Shown one piece after another: positions 1-6,743 of a stretch of 64,000 nucleotides of DNA. Made by a program: the position numbers and the translations under genes. The notes under the pieces were generated by a model. That model worked only from the letters and a program-made list of their open reading frames with translations. It was not told the DNA's origin and ran no database searches. Source of the DNA: Candidatus Fredericiella danica (lineage in GTDB: Bacteria; Chloroflexota; Anaerolineae; Caldilineales; Caldilineaceae); assembly GCA_016713335.1 (NCBI GenBank), contig JADJPH010000004.1, positions 98,119 to 162,118 on the forward strand. The letters run 5' to 3'. How positions within the stretch are numbered: the stretch's first letter is position 1; each line of letters opens with the position of its first letter.

Positions 1-234
1 GAGATGGATCTGCTAAAGTACCTGATGGCGCATCCAGATCAGATTCTGGCGAGCGAGCGGCTGCTTCAAGAAGTCTGGCTTTATCCGCCTGGCACAGGCG
101 ATCCGGCCGTGGTGCGGTGGCACGTCAAGAATCTGCGCCGGAAGATCGAACTGAACCCAGAGACTCCGGTCTATCTGCGCACAATCTCCCATCATGGTTA
201 CATGCTTGTAAGCGATTCGGCGTCTTCGCGCTGA
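1..234 (+). CDS. Response regulator, C-terminal winged-helix DNA-binding domain (5' truncated)
   Basis: Only the last 77 residues are in the window; the reading frame is open from base 1, so the gene begins upstream. The segment has the layout of an OmpR/PhoB-type Trans_reg_C domain: an ERLLQEVW helix, the NLRRKIE recognition helix and the final hairpin TISHHGYML. Proteins with this domain bind direct or inverted half-sites after phosphorylation of an N-terminal receiver domain, which is not visible here. The stop lies 5 bases before a set of inverted CTTACG repeats and about 200 bases before gvpA. The protein could therefore control the gas vesicle genes, but this is inference from position only. 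Confidence 0.85.
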   Translation, partial: EMDLLKYLMAHPDQILASERLLQEVWLYPPGTGDPAVVRWHVKNLRRKIELNPETPVYLRTISHHGYMLVSDSASSR

Positions 235-238
235 TTTC

Positions 239-268
239 CTTACGTAAGCGTAAGATGATCTACTTACG
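239..268. promoter_or_regulatory. Inverted CTTACG half-sites, candidate operator
   Basis: CTTACG (239-244), CGTAAG (249-254) and CTTACG (263-268) form two overlapping inverted pairs directly downstream of the response regulator and upstream of gvpA. Repeated half-sites of this kind are typical targets of dimeric winged-helix regulators. Neither the bound protein nor the promoter it serves is shown by sequence. Confidence 0.45.
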
Positions 269-322
269 CAACCCACACATGACTCACACGCTTTCCTAAC
301 GCATTCCCCGCCAAAACGCTGG

Positions 323-328
323 TATACT
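323..328 (+). promoter_or_regulatory. Possible -10 box of the gvpA promoter
   Basis: TATACT lies about 100 bases before the gvpA start codon and is a good -10 match. The expected -35 position, around 300-305, carries no clear TTGACA-like hexamer. If real, the promoter would depend on an activator, which fits the half-sites just upstream. Weak evidence. Confidence 0.3.
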
Positions 329-427
329 CTCTATCAGATGTCCGACGCAAGTCGACGCCAGGCATCAAAATCTCACACACAGGTACGTATTTTGAGTTTA
401 ACGTTAATGCCAACAGGAGGCACAACT

Positions 428-643
428 ATGGCAGTCGAGAAGACCATTGGGTCAACCAGTCTGGCGGAAGTCATTGATCGCATTCTGGATAAGGGTGTTG
501 TCGTGGATGCATGGGTCCGTGTGTCGTTGGTCGGTATTGAGTTGCTGGCGATTGAGGCCCGTGTCGTGGTCGCTGGTGTTGACACCTTCTTGAAGTATGC
601 TGAGGCCGTTGGCCTGACCGCTGCTGCGGCGTCGCCTGCCTAA
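428..643 (+). CDS. gvpA: Gas vesicle major structural protein GvpA
   Basis: GvpA is the small hydrophobic protein that polymerises into the ribbed shell of the gas vesicle. The 71-residue product has the family's usual length and is very close to the cyanobacterial form: MAVEKT start, SLAEVIDRILDKG first helix, VRVSLVGIELLAIEAR strand-turn-strand core and the LKYAEAVGLT final helix. The reading frame is open to 338, but the start chosen here is the ATG at 428, which has a perfect AGGAGG (415-420) seven bases upstream and matches the family N-terminus. It is the first gene of the cluster and is followed by a strong terminator, as expected for a gene that must be made in large excess over the accessory Gvp proteins. 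Confidence 0.97.
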   Translation: MAVEKTIGSTSLAEVIDRILDKGVVVDAWVRVSLVGIELLAIEARVVVAGVDTFLKYAEAVGLTAAAASPA

Positions 644-674
644 GCCGACGTGATCTCAATCCATAGGCCGTAAG

Positions 675-741
675 GGAGGGGATGCAACGGTTGGATACCA
701 TGTATGCACCGGTATCTAACCGTGGCATCCCCTCCTTTTTT
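675..741 (+). terminator. Rho-independent terminator after gvpA
   Basis: A long, nearly perfect stem pairs GGAGGGGATGC and AACGGTTGGATACC (675-700) with GGTATCTAACCGT and GCATCCCCTCC (711-735). It is followed at once by six T (736-741). The next gene, gvpC, begins 40 bases later on the same strand with no obvious new promoter, so the hairpin probably attenuates rather than stops transcription and keeps gvpA mRNA in excess. Confidence 0.9.
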
Positions 742-781
742 GGTCAGTACGGTTCCCCTCATTTCATGAAAGGTGCAACCT

Positions 782-2359
782 ATGAGTCGAACAGATGAGA
801 TGCTTCGTCTGGCAGGCCAACTGCAGGCCGATCGCGAGGCCCGTCTCTCGGCGGTTGCCACGCTACAAGCTGATACAGCGGCTTTCCTCGGCGAGGCGGG
901 CACCACGCAGGCAGCCATGTCGGATGCCTTGCGCAAAGAGATGGCGGCGGAACGAGCGATGCGATCCGAGACACGTGACCAGATGAGCGAAGACACGGCG
1001 GCCTTCCGGGCCGATATTCGCACATCACACGCCATGATGTCGCAGCAGATGCATGAGCAACTTGCCAAGGGGCGATCCTCGATTGCCCAGCAAGCGGCGC
1101 AGATGGCAGCGGATACAGCGGCGTTTCGGGCGCGCACGATTGCGGCGAACCGGGCAATGTCCAACCAGATGCGAAGTGCACTGGCGGAGAGCCGAGGGCA
1201 GTTGACCTCGACGGTGGATAGCATGGTCGCCGATATCGCGGGGTTCCGCGTCGAAGTGCAGGGAAAGAATGCGGAAATGGCCAAGCAACTCCGCGAGACG
1301 CTGGTAGCGGATCGCACGGGCCTTGGTGGCATGACGGCAGCTTTTCTTGAAAACCTTGACGATGCCCAGGCGCAGATGGCGTCTGTGCTACGTGCCGATC
1401 TGAACGAAGCGCGTGAACGGATGATGGCGTCGCGGCGGTCAATGGCCGCCCGTACGGCGGAATTCCGCTCCACGACCCGGCAAGCGAACGCACAGATGGC
1501 AGACTCGCTTCATGCATCACTGCAGGAAGGCCGGGTCGAGCTCATCGACATCGTTGGGGACATGGTCGCAGAGATCCAGGCTTTTATTGCTGGTGTCCAT
1601 GCCGCCAACGAAGCCACGGCGGATGCCTTGAGACAAGACCTGGTGGCAGAGCGCGCCGGCCTGGCAGAAAAGACTGCCAGCTTCCGGAGCGATTTGCGCA
1701 CTGATCGTGCAGCGATGGCCGACAAACTTCATCGCGATCTTGATCACGCCGAAGCTGACTTGATCAAGGCGAGAAGCGACATGGCCGCTGAAGTTGCAGA
1801 ATTCCGTGCCAATACACAGAAGGCCAACAGCGAGATGGCGGCCGGACTGTGGGCAAAGCTCAACGCGGATCGCGGGGCGCTAGCAGCGGAGATGGACGAG
1901 ATGATCGCCTCCATCGATGCCGTCCTGGGTGAGATTCGCGCTGACAATGCTGGGGCGGCAGCTGCATGGCAGACTGTGAAATCGACGCTGAAGCCGGAGA
2001 AATCGCGCCCAAAGGCGGCGCCAAAAGCGGAGAAATCCGTGTCTCAAGCTCCGAAAGCGACCGTGCAGCCGGAAAAATCCGAGCCTCAACCTGCGGCCCC
2101 CGCGATGGCTGAGCCCTCGAAGAAGGCGCCCGAAGCCAAACCCGCGGCGCCCCCCCCCCCGACTGAAGATGCGCTGGTGGATATCAAGGGCATTGGGCCG
2201 TCGACACAGGCCAAGCTATACGACGCCGGCATCAAGACGTATGCGCAACTTGCTGCTGCAGAACCGGAGGCGCTGCGCGAAATTGTGGGTACCTTTGTGG
2301 CCCGCATGGCGCGCGTCGAAGAATGGATCGAAGAAGCTCGTCATCGCCTGACGAATTAG
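782..2359 (+). CDS. gvpC: GvpC-like gas vesicle surface protein with C-terminal helix-hairpin-helix domain
   Basis: GvpC coats the outside of the GvpA shell and stiffens it. This 525-residue protein is almost wholly alpha-helical, with repeats keyed on [A]AFR...M...L...L...R. From residue 33, nine units follow in lengths 40, 40, 40, 33, 40, 40, 33, 40, 40, with a partial tenth. Thirty-three is the canonical GvpC unit; the longer unit adds one heptad. An Ala/Pro/Lys linker (about residues 400-464) leads to a C-terminal domain (465-525) with the DIKGIGPSTQAKL hairpin of HHH/DUF4332-like modules. Start is the ATG at 782 with AAAGG upstream; a GTG at 773 is also in frame. A run of 11 C (2150-2160) lies in the linker codons. 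GvpC identity rests on repeats and position; no full-length homologue is claimed. Confidence 0.8.
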   Translation: MSRTDEMLRLAGQLQADREARLSAVATLQADTAAFLGEAGTTQAAMSDALRKEMAAERAMRSETRDQMSEDTAAFRADIRTSHAMMSQQMHEQLAKGRSSIAQQAAQMAADTAAFRARTIAANRAMSNQMRSALAESRGQLTSTVDSMVADIAGFRVEVQGKNAEMAKQLRETLVADRTGLGGMTAAFLENLDDAQAQMASVLRADLNEARERMMASRRSMAARTAEFRSTTRQANAQMADSLHASLQEGRVELIDIVGDMVAEIQAFIAGVHAANEATADALRQDLVAERAGLAEKTASFRSDLRTDRAAMADKLHRDLDHAEADLIKARSDMAAEVAEFRANTQKANSEMAAGLWAKLNADRGALAAEMDEMIASIDAVLGEIRADNAGAAAAWQTVKSTLKPEKSRPKAAPKAEKSVSQAPKATVQPEKSEPQPAAPAMAEPSKKAPEAKPAAPPPPTEDALVDIKGIGPSTQAKLYDAGIKTYAQLAAAEPEALREIVGTFVARMARVEEWIEEARHRLTN

Positions 2360-2376
2360 GCTTTACCAGCTCGCGG

Positions 2377-2421
2377 CCGGGAGGGAAGGCAACGACCCTC
2401 CCGGTGCTGCGGCACTTTTTT
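2377..2421 (+). terminator. Terminator after gvpC
   Basis: Two hairpins in series: CCGGGAGGG/CCCTCCCGG (2377-2385 with 2396-2404), then GTGC/GCAC (2404-2407 with 2412-2415), followed directly by six T (2416-2421). It sits 17 bases after the gvpC stop and separates gvpC from the accessory genes. Confidence 0.7.
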
Positions 2422-2524
2422 GGCGAAGGTCAGTCTGCTAGATGTGCTGCTATCGGTGATGCTACCCAAAGCATATGCCAATTGTACGCAGCCAATAGCA
2501 ATCTGCGTTCACCTGAAACAGATT

Positions 2525-3265
2525 ATGGTCTCACTCACTCGCAAGGTTCGATCCGCTGGCCGCAGTAGCGGTAGTGTGGAAATTACGCTTCCCCCGGAGA
2601 TGCAGGCGTTGGAGGGGATCGAGTGCCGGCTGATCCTACGGGACGGCGCACGGCCGGAGATCGTCATTCAGCCCGATGTCTCCATGGCAAGCTCTGTCTT
2701 CACTGATCTTTGGGAGCAGTTGCGCCAGGCCCTACAGCAAGTAGGCGAGATTGGCGCTTTTCGTCTTGCGGACTTTGATGTCTCGTTTTTGCCGCCACGC
2801 CACTGGAATGAAAGGCCGCCGCTGTCTTATCGTGATGCGCTTGCGCTGCACCGGTCCAAGCATGAAGCGGAACCCGCTGATCCAAGCGGACTCAGCTATG
2901 TCGTCACGTTCTTGGCCGTAGGCGCGGCACAGCGGCTTGGGCTCAAAGAGCGTTATGCCCTGGTCTTTGGCGTCATCGTGGGCTATTTGGTTTCAGGCAT
3001 CTGTGCAGGCAACGGCACTGATTTTGAGCAAGACGTCGCCCTGCAATTGCTCAACGACCCTCGGGATCCGGACGCACCCGCACTGGGTGCGCTCTTTAAT
3101 ACAAATCGATGGGCGGAGGCGCGGGAAGGATTCCGCCGGCTGTTTGAACAGGTGCAAGCGTGGCAGGAAAACCCCAGCCTGTACGACGAGCACCGGCAAC
3201 GCTGGTGGAACCAATTCAGTGCGCAACCCCGCGTCGACTCGCTCTGGGAGGATAGTAGCTTATGA
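2525..3265 (+). CDS. Gas vesicle cluster protein of unknown function
   Basis: I do not recognise this 246-residue protein. Its N-terminus (residues 1-50: TRKVRSAGRSSGSVEITLPP, then LILRDGARPEIVI) resembles the swapped-hairpin fold of AbrB/SpoVT-type proteins, with the basic-then-beta pattern, but this is only a shape match. The middle holds a hydrophobic segment (YALVFGVIVGYLVSGICAG) that could be one membrane helix or a buried helix; the C-terminal third is charged and Trp-rich. The frame is open upstream to 2420; the ATG at 2525 is chosen because the conserved-looking part begins there, although no Shine-Dalgarno motif is visible. Its stop overlaps the gvpN start as ATGA, so the two are probably translationally coupled. 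Confidence 0.6.
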   Translation: MVSLTRKVRSAGRSSGSVEITLPPEMQALEGIECRLILRDGARPEIVIQPDVSMASSVFTDLWEQLRQALQQVGEIGAFRLADFDVSFLPPRHWNERPPLSYRDALALHRSKHEAEPADPSGLSYVVTFLAVGAAQRLGLKERYALVFGVIVGYLVSGICAGNGTDFEQDVALQLLNDPRDPDAPALGALFNTNRWAEAREGFRRLFEQVQAWQENPSLYDEHRQRWWNQFSAQPRVDSLWEDSSL

Positions 3266-4388
3266 GTGTAACAGAGAAAAAAACCAACGAACCACACCGA
3301 CGGCTCTGAATCTGCGGCCCAGCGACAAGTTTGTAGAGACGCCAAGCGTTGCCACGATTTCGGAACGCGCCCTGGCCTATGTGAGTGCAGGCTACGCCGT
3401 GCACTTCCGTGGCCCAGCCGGCGCTGGTAAGACGACGCTGGCGCTCCATGTTGCGGGCCAACTGGGGCGACCCGTCATGTTGATTGCTGGTGATGATGAG
3501 TTTGGCACCTCTGACCTTACGGGTGGCCAGTTTGGTTACAGCTATCGAAGAACGGTCGACAACTTCATCCACACCGTGCGCAAGATGGAAGAGGACATGG
3601 TGCAGCGTTGGGTCGACCACCGGCTCTCGACGGCCTGTCGCGAGGGTTACACCCTGGTCTACGACGAGTTCACGCGCTCACGCCCTGAGGCAAACAACGT
3701 CTTGCTGTCTGTGCTTGAGGAACGCATCTTGATTCTGCCCAACTCGACCAACAGCGGCGGGTACATCAAGGTGCACCCGAACTTTACGGCGCTATTCACG
3801 AGTAATCCGGAGGAATACGCCGGTGTGCATGCCAGCCAGGATGCACTGCTTGACCGGATGGTGACGATTGACCTCGACTTCTACGACTATGATACCGAAG
3901 TTGGCGTTACGGCGGCCCGCTCCGGGTTGAGCCGCCAGGACGCGGCAAAGATCGTGGGGATTGTGCGTGACTTCCGGGCTTCGGGCGCCTACCAGCAACT
4001 GCCCACGCTGCGTGCGTGCATTATTCTGGGCAGGGTGCTCGCCAATCAGAATCAGCGTCCGACTGTTGACAATCCTTTCTTTCTCCAGGTCAGCCTCGAC
4101 GTGCTCGGCGGCAAGGCGGCATACATCGCACCAAGCGACGAGCGCTTTGGGAAGAATCGCCGGCTGATTATGGATTTAATCCAACATAACTGCAGTGATG
4201 ATCGTGTCGACTCGGCGCCCTACAGCGGGACGATGTTTGATGACATGGTCGAGGGTGAGCCGATTGTCAATGATCGGTTGCTGGTCGGGATTGGTCTCGA
4301 TCCGTACGCCCCGCCAACGAACGGTGCGCAGCCGAGTGAAGGTGAATTCATGGGTGGCGCCGACGACCCTGAACGGGAGGAGGAGTAG
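3262..4388 (+). CDS. gvpN: Gas vesicle AAA+ ATPase GvpN (frame break near the start)
   Basis: GvpN is a MoxR-type AAA+ ATPase needed for vesicle growth to full width. The conserved opening LNLRPSDKFVETPSV is followed by the Walker A GPAGAGKTT and the GDDEFGTSDLTGG loop. Later come the Walker B TLVYDEF, the FTSNPEEYAGVH sensor region and the ALLDRM arginine-finger area. The conserved frame has no start codon near its 5' end. The ATG at 3262 (overlapping the previous stop) opens MSVTEKK in another frame, and one extra A in the seven-A run at 3277-3283 would join the two exactly. I treat this as one gene with a single-base error or slippage site. The C-terminus is acidic (PEREEE). Confidence 0.92.
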
Positions 4389-4391
4389 ACC

Positions 4392-4793
4392 ATGCGTCCA
4401 AAATCGATGCGCGACGTTACGTCCAACGGCGAAACGGGTTTGAATGACGGTCAGCCCCCAGCCGCACGTCGTGTGCGGGGGCTGCGCGACGTCATGTCCA
4501 GCCGAAAGATTGCCGGCCGTTCGGCGCCCGCCACGCGCTCGCAGCAATTAAGTGAAATTGCGTGGCTTGATCGCGAAATGGAGCGCTTGAATCGTGAGAT
4601 GGGCATCCTGGATGCCAACCGCGCCCGGGTGGCCGGGCGTCTTCAGGAAGTCGTTGACCGCCGTGAGGCGATCCTCGGCGCGATCCGCGATGACCTGGGT
4701 CTGCTGGTGCAGGCGCCCGCGCCTCAGCCAACGCATGCACGCGAAGAAGACGAGGTCGACACCCGTTCGGAAGCGTTTTCGCTGGAATACTAG
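4392..4793 (+). CDS. Small coiled-coil protein in the gas vesicle cluster
   Basis: A 133-residue protein beginning three bases after gvpN, with a strong GGAGGAG ribosome site inside the end of gvpN. The N-terminal 45 residues are basic and disordered-looking, with RDV-S repeated at about residues 7 and 37. Residues 50-100 form a clear helical coiled coil (LDREMERLNREMGILDANR, then LQEVVDRREAILGAI), and the tail is acidic. No family is recognised. Position between gvpN and gvpH and the coiled coil suggest a structural or scaffolding accessory protein, comparable in role to small regulatory Gvp proteins, but this is a guess. Confidence 0.7.
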   Translation: MRPKSMRDVTSNGETGLNDGQPPAARRVRGLRDVMSSRKIAGRSAPATRSQQLSEIAWLDREMERLNREMGILDANRARVAGRLQEVVDRREAILGAIRDDLGLLVQAPAPQPTHAREEDEVDTRSEAFSLEY

Positions 4794-4817
4794 GGAAAAG
4801 ACGAAGAGGTGAACACG

Positions 4818-4976
4818 ATGATTCCGCACAAGACGAGCAAATCCATTCGCACTCACCAGCACATTCGGACCATGCGTTCGCTGCGCACCAAGGTTGGCCC
4901 AGCACAAGGCCACTGGTCGCGCGTGCGCGAGTCAGAGCATATTCGCGGCCGGCTGCGCCGAGTGCAACCAGTATAG
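4818..4976 (+). CDS. Very small basic protein (52 residues), unknown
   Basis: ATG at 4818 is preceded by GAGG (4805-4808) at good distance and opens a 52-codon frame ending in TAG at 4976. The product is strongly basic (many Arg, His and Lys; TMRSLRTK, SRVRES, RGRLRRVQ) with no hydrophobic segment. It fills the otherwise empty 230 bases between the coiled-coil gene and gvpH on the same strand. Function unknown; it may bind nucleic acid or an acidic Gvp surface. The ribosome site and spacing are the main support. Confidence 0.45.
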   Translation: MIPHKTSKSIRTHQHIRTMRSLRTKVGPAQGHWSRVRESEHIRGRLRRVQPV

Positions 4977-5020
4977 ACACAAGCATGGCATCTAGAACTC
5001 ACTCTGGAGGAGACCGAATC

Positions 5021-5590
5021 ATGACTGATGCAAAGAAACCAAAGTCGAAGCCCGCGGTTGACAAGGAAACTGCCGACAAGGCTGCCAAAGATCTGGCAGG
5101 CGCTTCGGTGCACGTGGATCTGGGCCTTGGTGGCCTGTTTAAGGGGATTGGGAATCTGCTCGATCTGGTTTCGAACCTCTCAGAAGCAGGCGAGAATATC
5201 AGTCGCACCGGCGAGATGAAGTTCGGTGACGACGAGAAGATGAAGGGCGTATACGGCTTCACGATTCGCACCGGTCTGGGTGGCATGCCCAAGGTTGAGT
5301 CGTTCGGGAACATCCGCGAATCGGATGAGGGTCCCATCGTCGCCGATACACGGGAGCCGCTGGTCGACGTCTTCGAGGAAGAAAAGAATTATCTGTTGGT
5401 CGCTGAACTGCCCGGTGCTGCCGCTGACGAAGTTCAGGTTGAAGTGGATGGCGACGTGGTTGCACTGTCGACGACCGGTAACCGCAAGTATGCCAAAGAG
5501 GTCTTGCTGCCTGGACCAGCGGTGCGTGAGGGCATGGCGCTTAACTACAATAATGGGGTATTGGAGGTTCGGCTGCCCAAGGCAAGCTGA
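5021..5590 (+). CDS. gvpH: Gas vesicle protein GvpH, Hsp20-like
   Basis: The 189-residue protein has an alpha-crystallin (Hsp20) domain in its C-terminal half: EPLVDVFEEEKNYLLVAELPG, then the EVQVEVDGDVVALS strand and the NNGVLEVRLPK end. This is the classic small-heat-shock 'ELPG...GVLEVRLPK' signature. The N-terminal half carries the Gly/Leu stretch LGGLFKGIGNLLDLV seen in GvpH proteins. In haloarchaea GvpH binds GvpL and other accessory proteins and keeps them soluble. The start at 5021 is chosen for the strong GGAGGAGA site at 5006-5013; an upstream ATG at 4985 has none. It is followed after eight bases by the HExxH gene. Confidence 0.9.
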   Translation: MTDAKKPKSKPAVDKETADKAAKDLAGASVHVDLGLGGLFKGIGNLLDLVSNLSEAGENISRTGEMKFGDDEKMKGVYGFTIRTGLGGMPKVESFGNIRESDEGPIVADTREPLVDVFEEEKNYLLVAELPGAAADEVQVEVDGDVVALSTTGNRKYAKEVLLPGPAVREGMALNYNNGVLEVRLPKAS

Positions 5591-5598
5591 GGTGAGCG

Positions 5599-6666
5599 AT
5601 GGCTGCGGCAAATCATGCGGTCAAGCATTTTGGTCTGCACCGCTTCGAGAACGTTGAGTTACGGGTTGTGGCCGATGCGGAAGATGGGATTCTGCGGGTC
5701 GAGCAGGCTGCACTCGATGTATTAGCGAAGCTTGCTACGGATGCGCGCTGGCAGCACGAAACGGTTACGCTCTTCGTGCTCAACGACCTACAACCGCTGG
5801 TCCGCCAACTAGACACCACGGGCCGGCGACCGGCGGATGCCCGGCTACAGCGCCGGGAAGATCTGCTGAGTCGCCCCCTGGTGAACGTGTACGACCTGGC
5901 GTCACCCACCGCGTGTAACGTGTTCATGAACCGGCAGGCGATGATGGCGGCAGGTTATTGGGAAGATGCGGAATCGATTCGTGCGCTACTCGCCCATGAG
6001 CATGCTCACCCGCTGGCCGAGAATCAACTCATTGCCACGCTGCGAACGCTTTCGATCGATAGTCGCTTGACGCTCCAGGGCGATTGGGCGGCCGACCCGG
6101 CGCGCGCACGTGGGTGGGCTGAGCGGGCGCATCAGCAAGTGGCGGCATTGATATCGCAACTGTTTCTCATCGGGCCACGAGAAGTGTTTACCAATCAGAT
6201 TGCTATTGAGGCGGGATTCGACCATGCGCTCTACCACCTCAACCGGCGCAATGTGCATAACCTGGTGGCCGGCATGGCGTTTCGGCCGCTGCTGGCGCAG
6301 CAACTCGAGGCGGTTGTCGCGGCTGGGCAGTTGACGAAGGCGGGCGCTGCGTTGCTGCAGTTTATCGGCGATCTGCAAGCGTATCTGCCGTTGACCATGG
6401 AAGTCGCGCCATTTCGGCGTGCAAATGCCAAAGCCAAGGCACGTGAACTAATGAAGCCTTTGTATCACGACGTGTTTTCAGGGCTCGAACCTGAAGTGAA
6501 ACCTTTGTTTGAAGAATTGATCGGGCAGTACCGTCTGATGGACCCAAACGCAGGCGTGGAAGCGGCGCGCGCGCTGGCCCTTTACGGTCTGGCGCGTGCC
6601 GGCGAGGCACTCGCCGACTATGACGCCGAACTATCCTATTCTGTTGAAGCGGGCACGCAGGCCTAG
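5599..6666 (+). CDS. HExxH metallopeptidase-like protein of the gas vesicle cluster
   Basis: A 355-residue protein with no family I can name. Residues 130-140 read ALLAHEHAHPLA, which contains the zinc-binding HExxH core (HEHAH, residues 133-137) in the usual hydrophobic setting; an acidic third ligand cannot be assigned by eye. The rest is mainly helical, with a stretch LQQLEA/GQLTKAGAALLQFIGDLQAYLP about residues 230-265 and no signal peptide or membrane helix, so it should act in the cytoplasm. It lies between gvpH and the Cdc48-like ATPase, which suggests a job in processing or clearing Gvp proteins. An inactive, metal-binding structural role is also possible. Confidence 0.65.
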   Translation: MAAANHAVKHFGLHRFENVELRVVADAEDGILRVEQAALDVLAKLATDARWQHETVTLFVLNDLQPLVRQLDTTGRRPADARLQRREDLLSRPLVNVYDLASPTACNVFMNRQAMMAAGYWEDAESIRALLAHEHAHPLAENQLIATLRTLSIDSRLTLQGDWAADPARARGWAERAHQQVAALISQLFLIGPREVFTNQIAIEAGFDHALYHLNRRNVHNLVAGMAFRPLLAQQLEAVVAAGQLTKAGAALLQFIGDLQAYLPLTMEVAPFRRANAKAKARELMKPLYHDVFSGLEPEVKPLFEELIGQYRLMDPNAGVEAARALALYGLARAGEALADYDAELSYSVEAGTQA

Positions 6667-6669
6667 GCC

Positions 6670-6695
6670 CCGCGCCACCTTTCGGGCTGGCGCGG
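6670..6695 (+). other. Intercistronic GC hairpin
   Basis: CCGCGCCA (6670-6677) pairs with TGGCGCGG (6688-6695) over a ten-base loop just after the HExxH gene. There is no T tract, so it is more likely an mRNA-stabilising or processing hairpin than a terminator. Confidence 0.5.
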
Positions 6696-6743
6696 CAGGG
6701 TGTTTGGCGCCGCGAACACTGATTTAAGTCAAGGAGTTTTCTT

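Noticed and set aside
640..1473. A 277-codon minus-strand frame opposite gvpC
   Set aside because: It is an antisense shadow of the GvpC repeats: Ser/Ala/Arg-rich, no ribosome site, and the sense frame has clear repeat structure.
3262..3300. Programmed -1 frameshift as the default explanation for gvpN
   Set aside because: The run of seven A could slip, but similar single-base breaks occur in many unrelated genes of the window, so assembly error is simpler. Kept only as an alternative.
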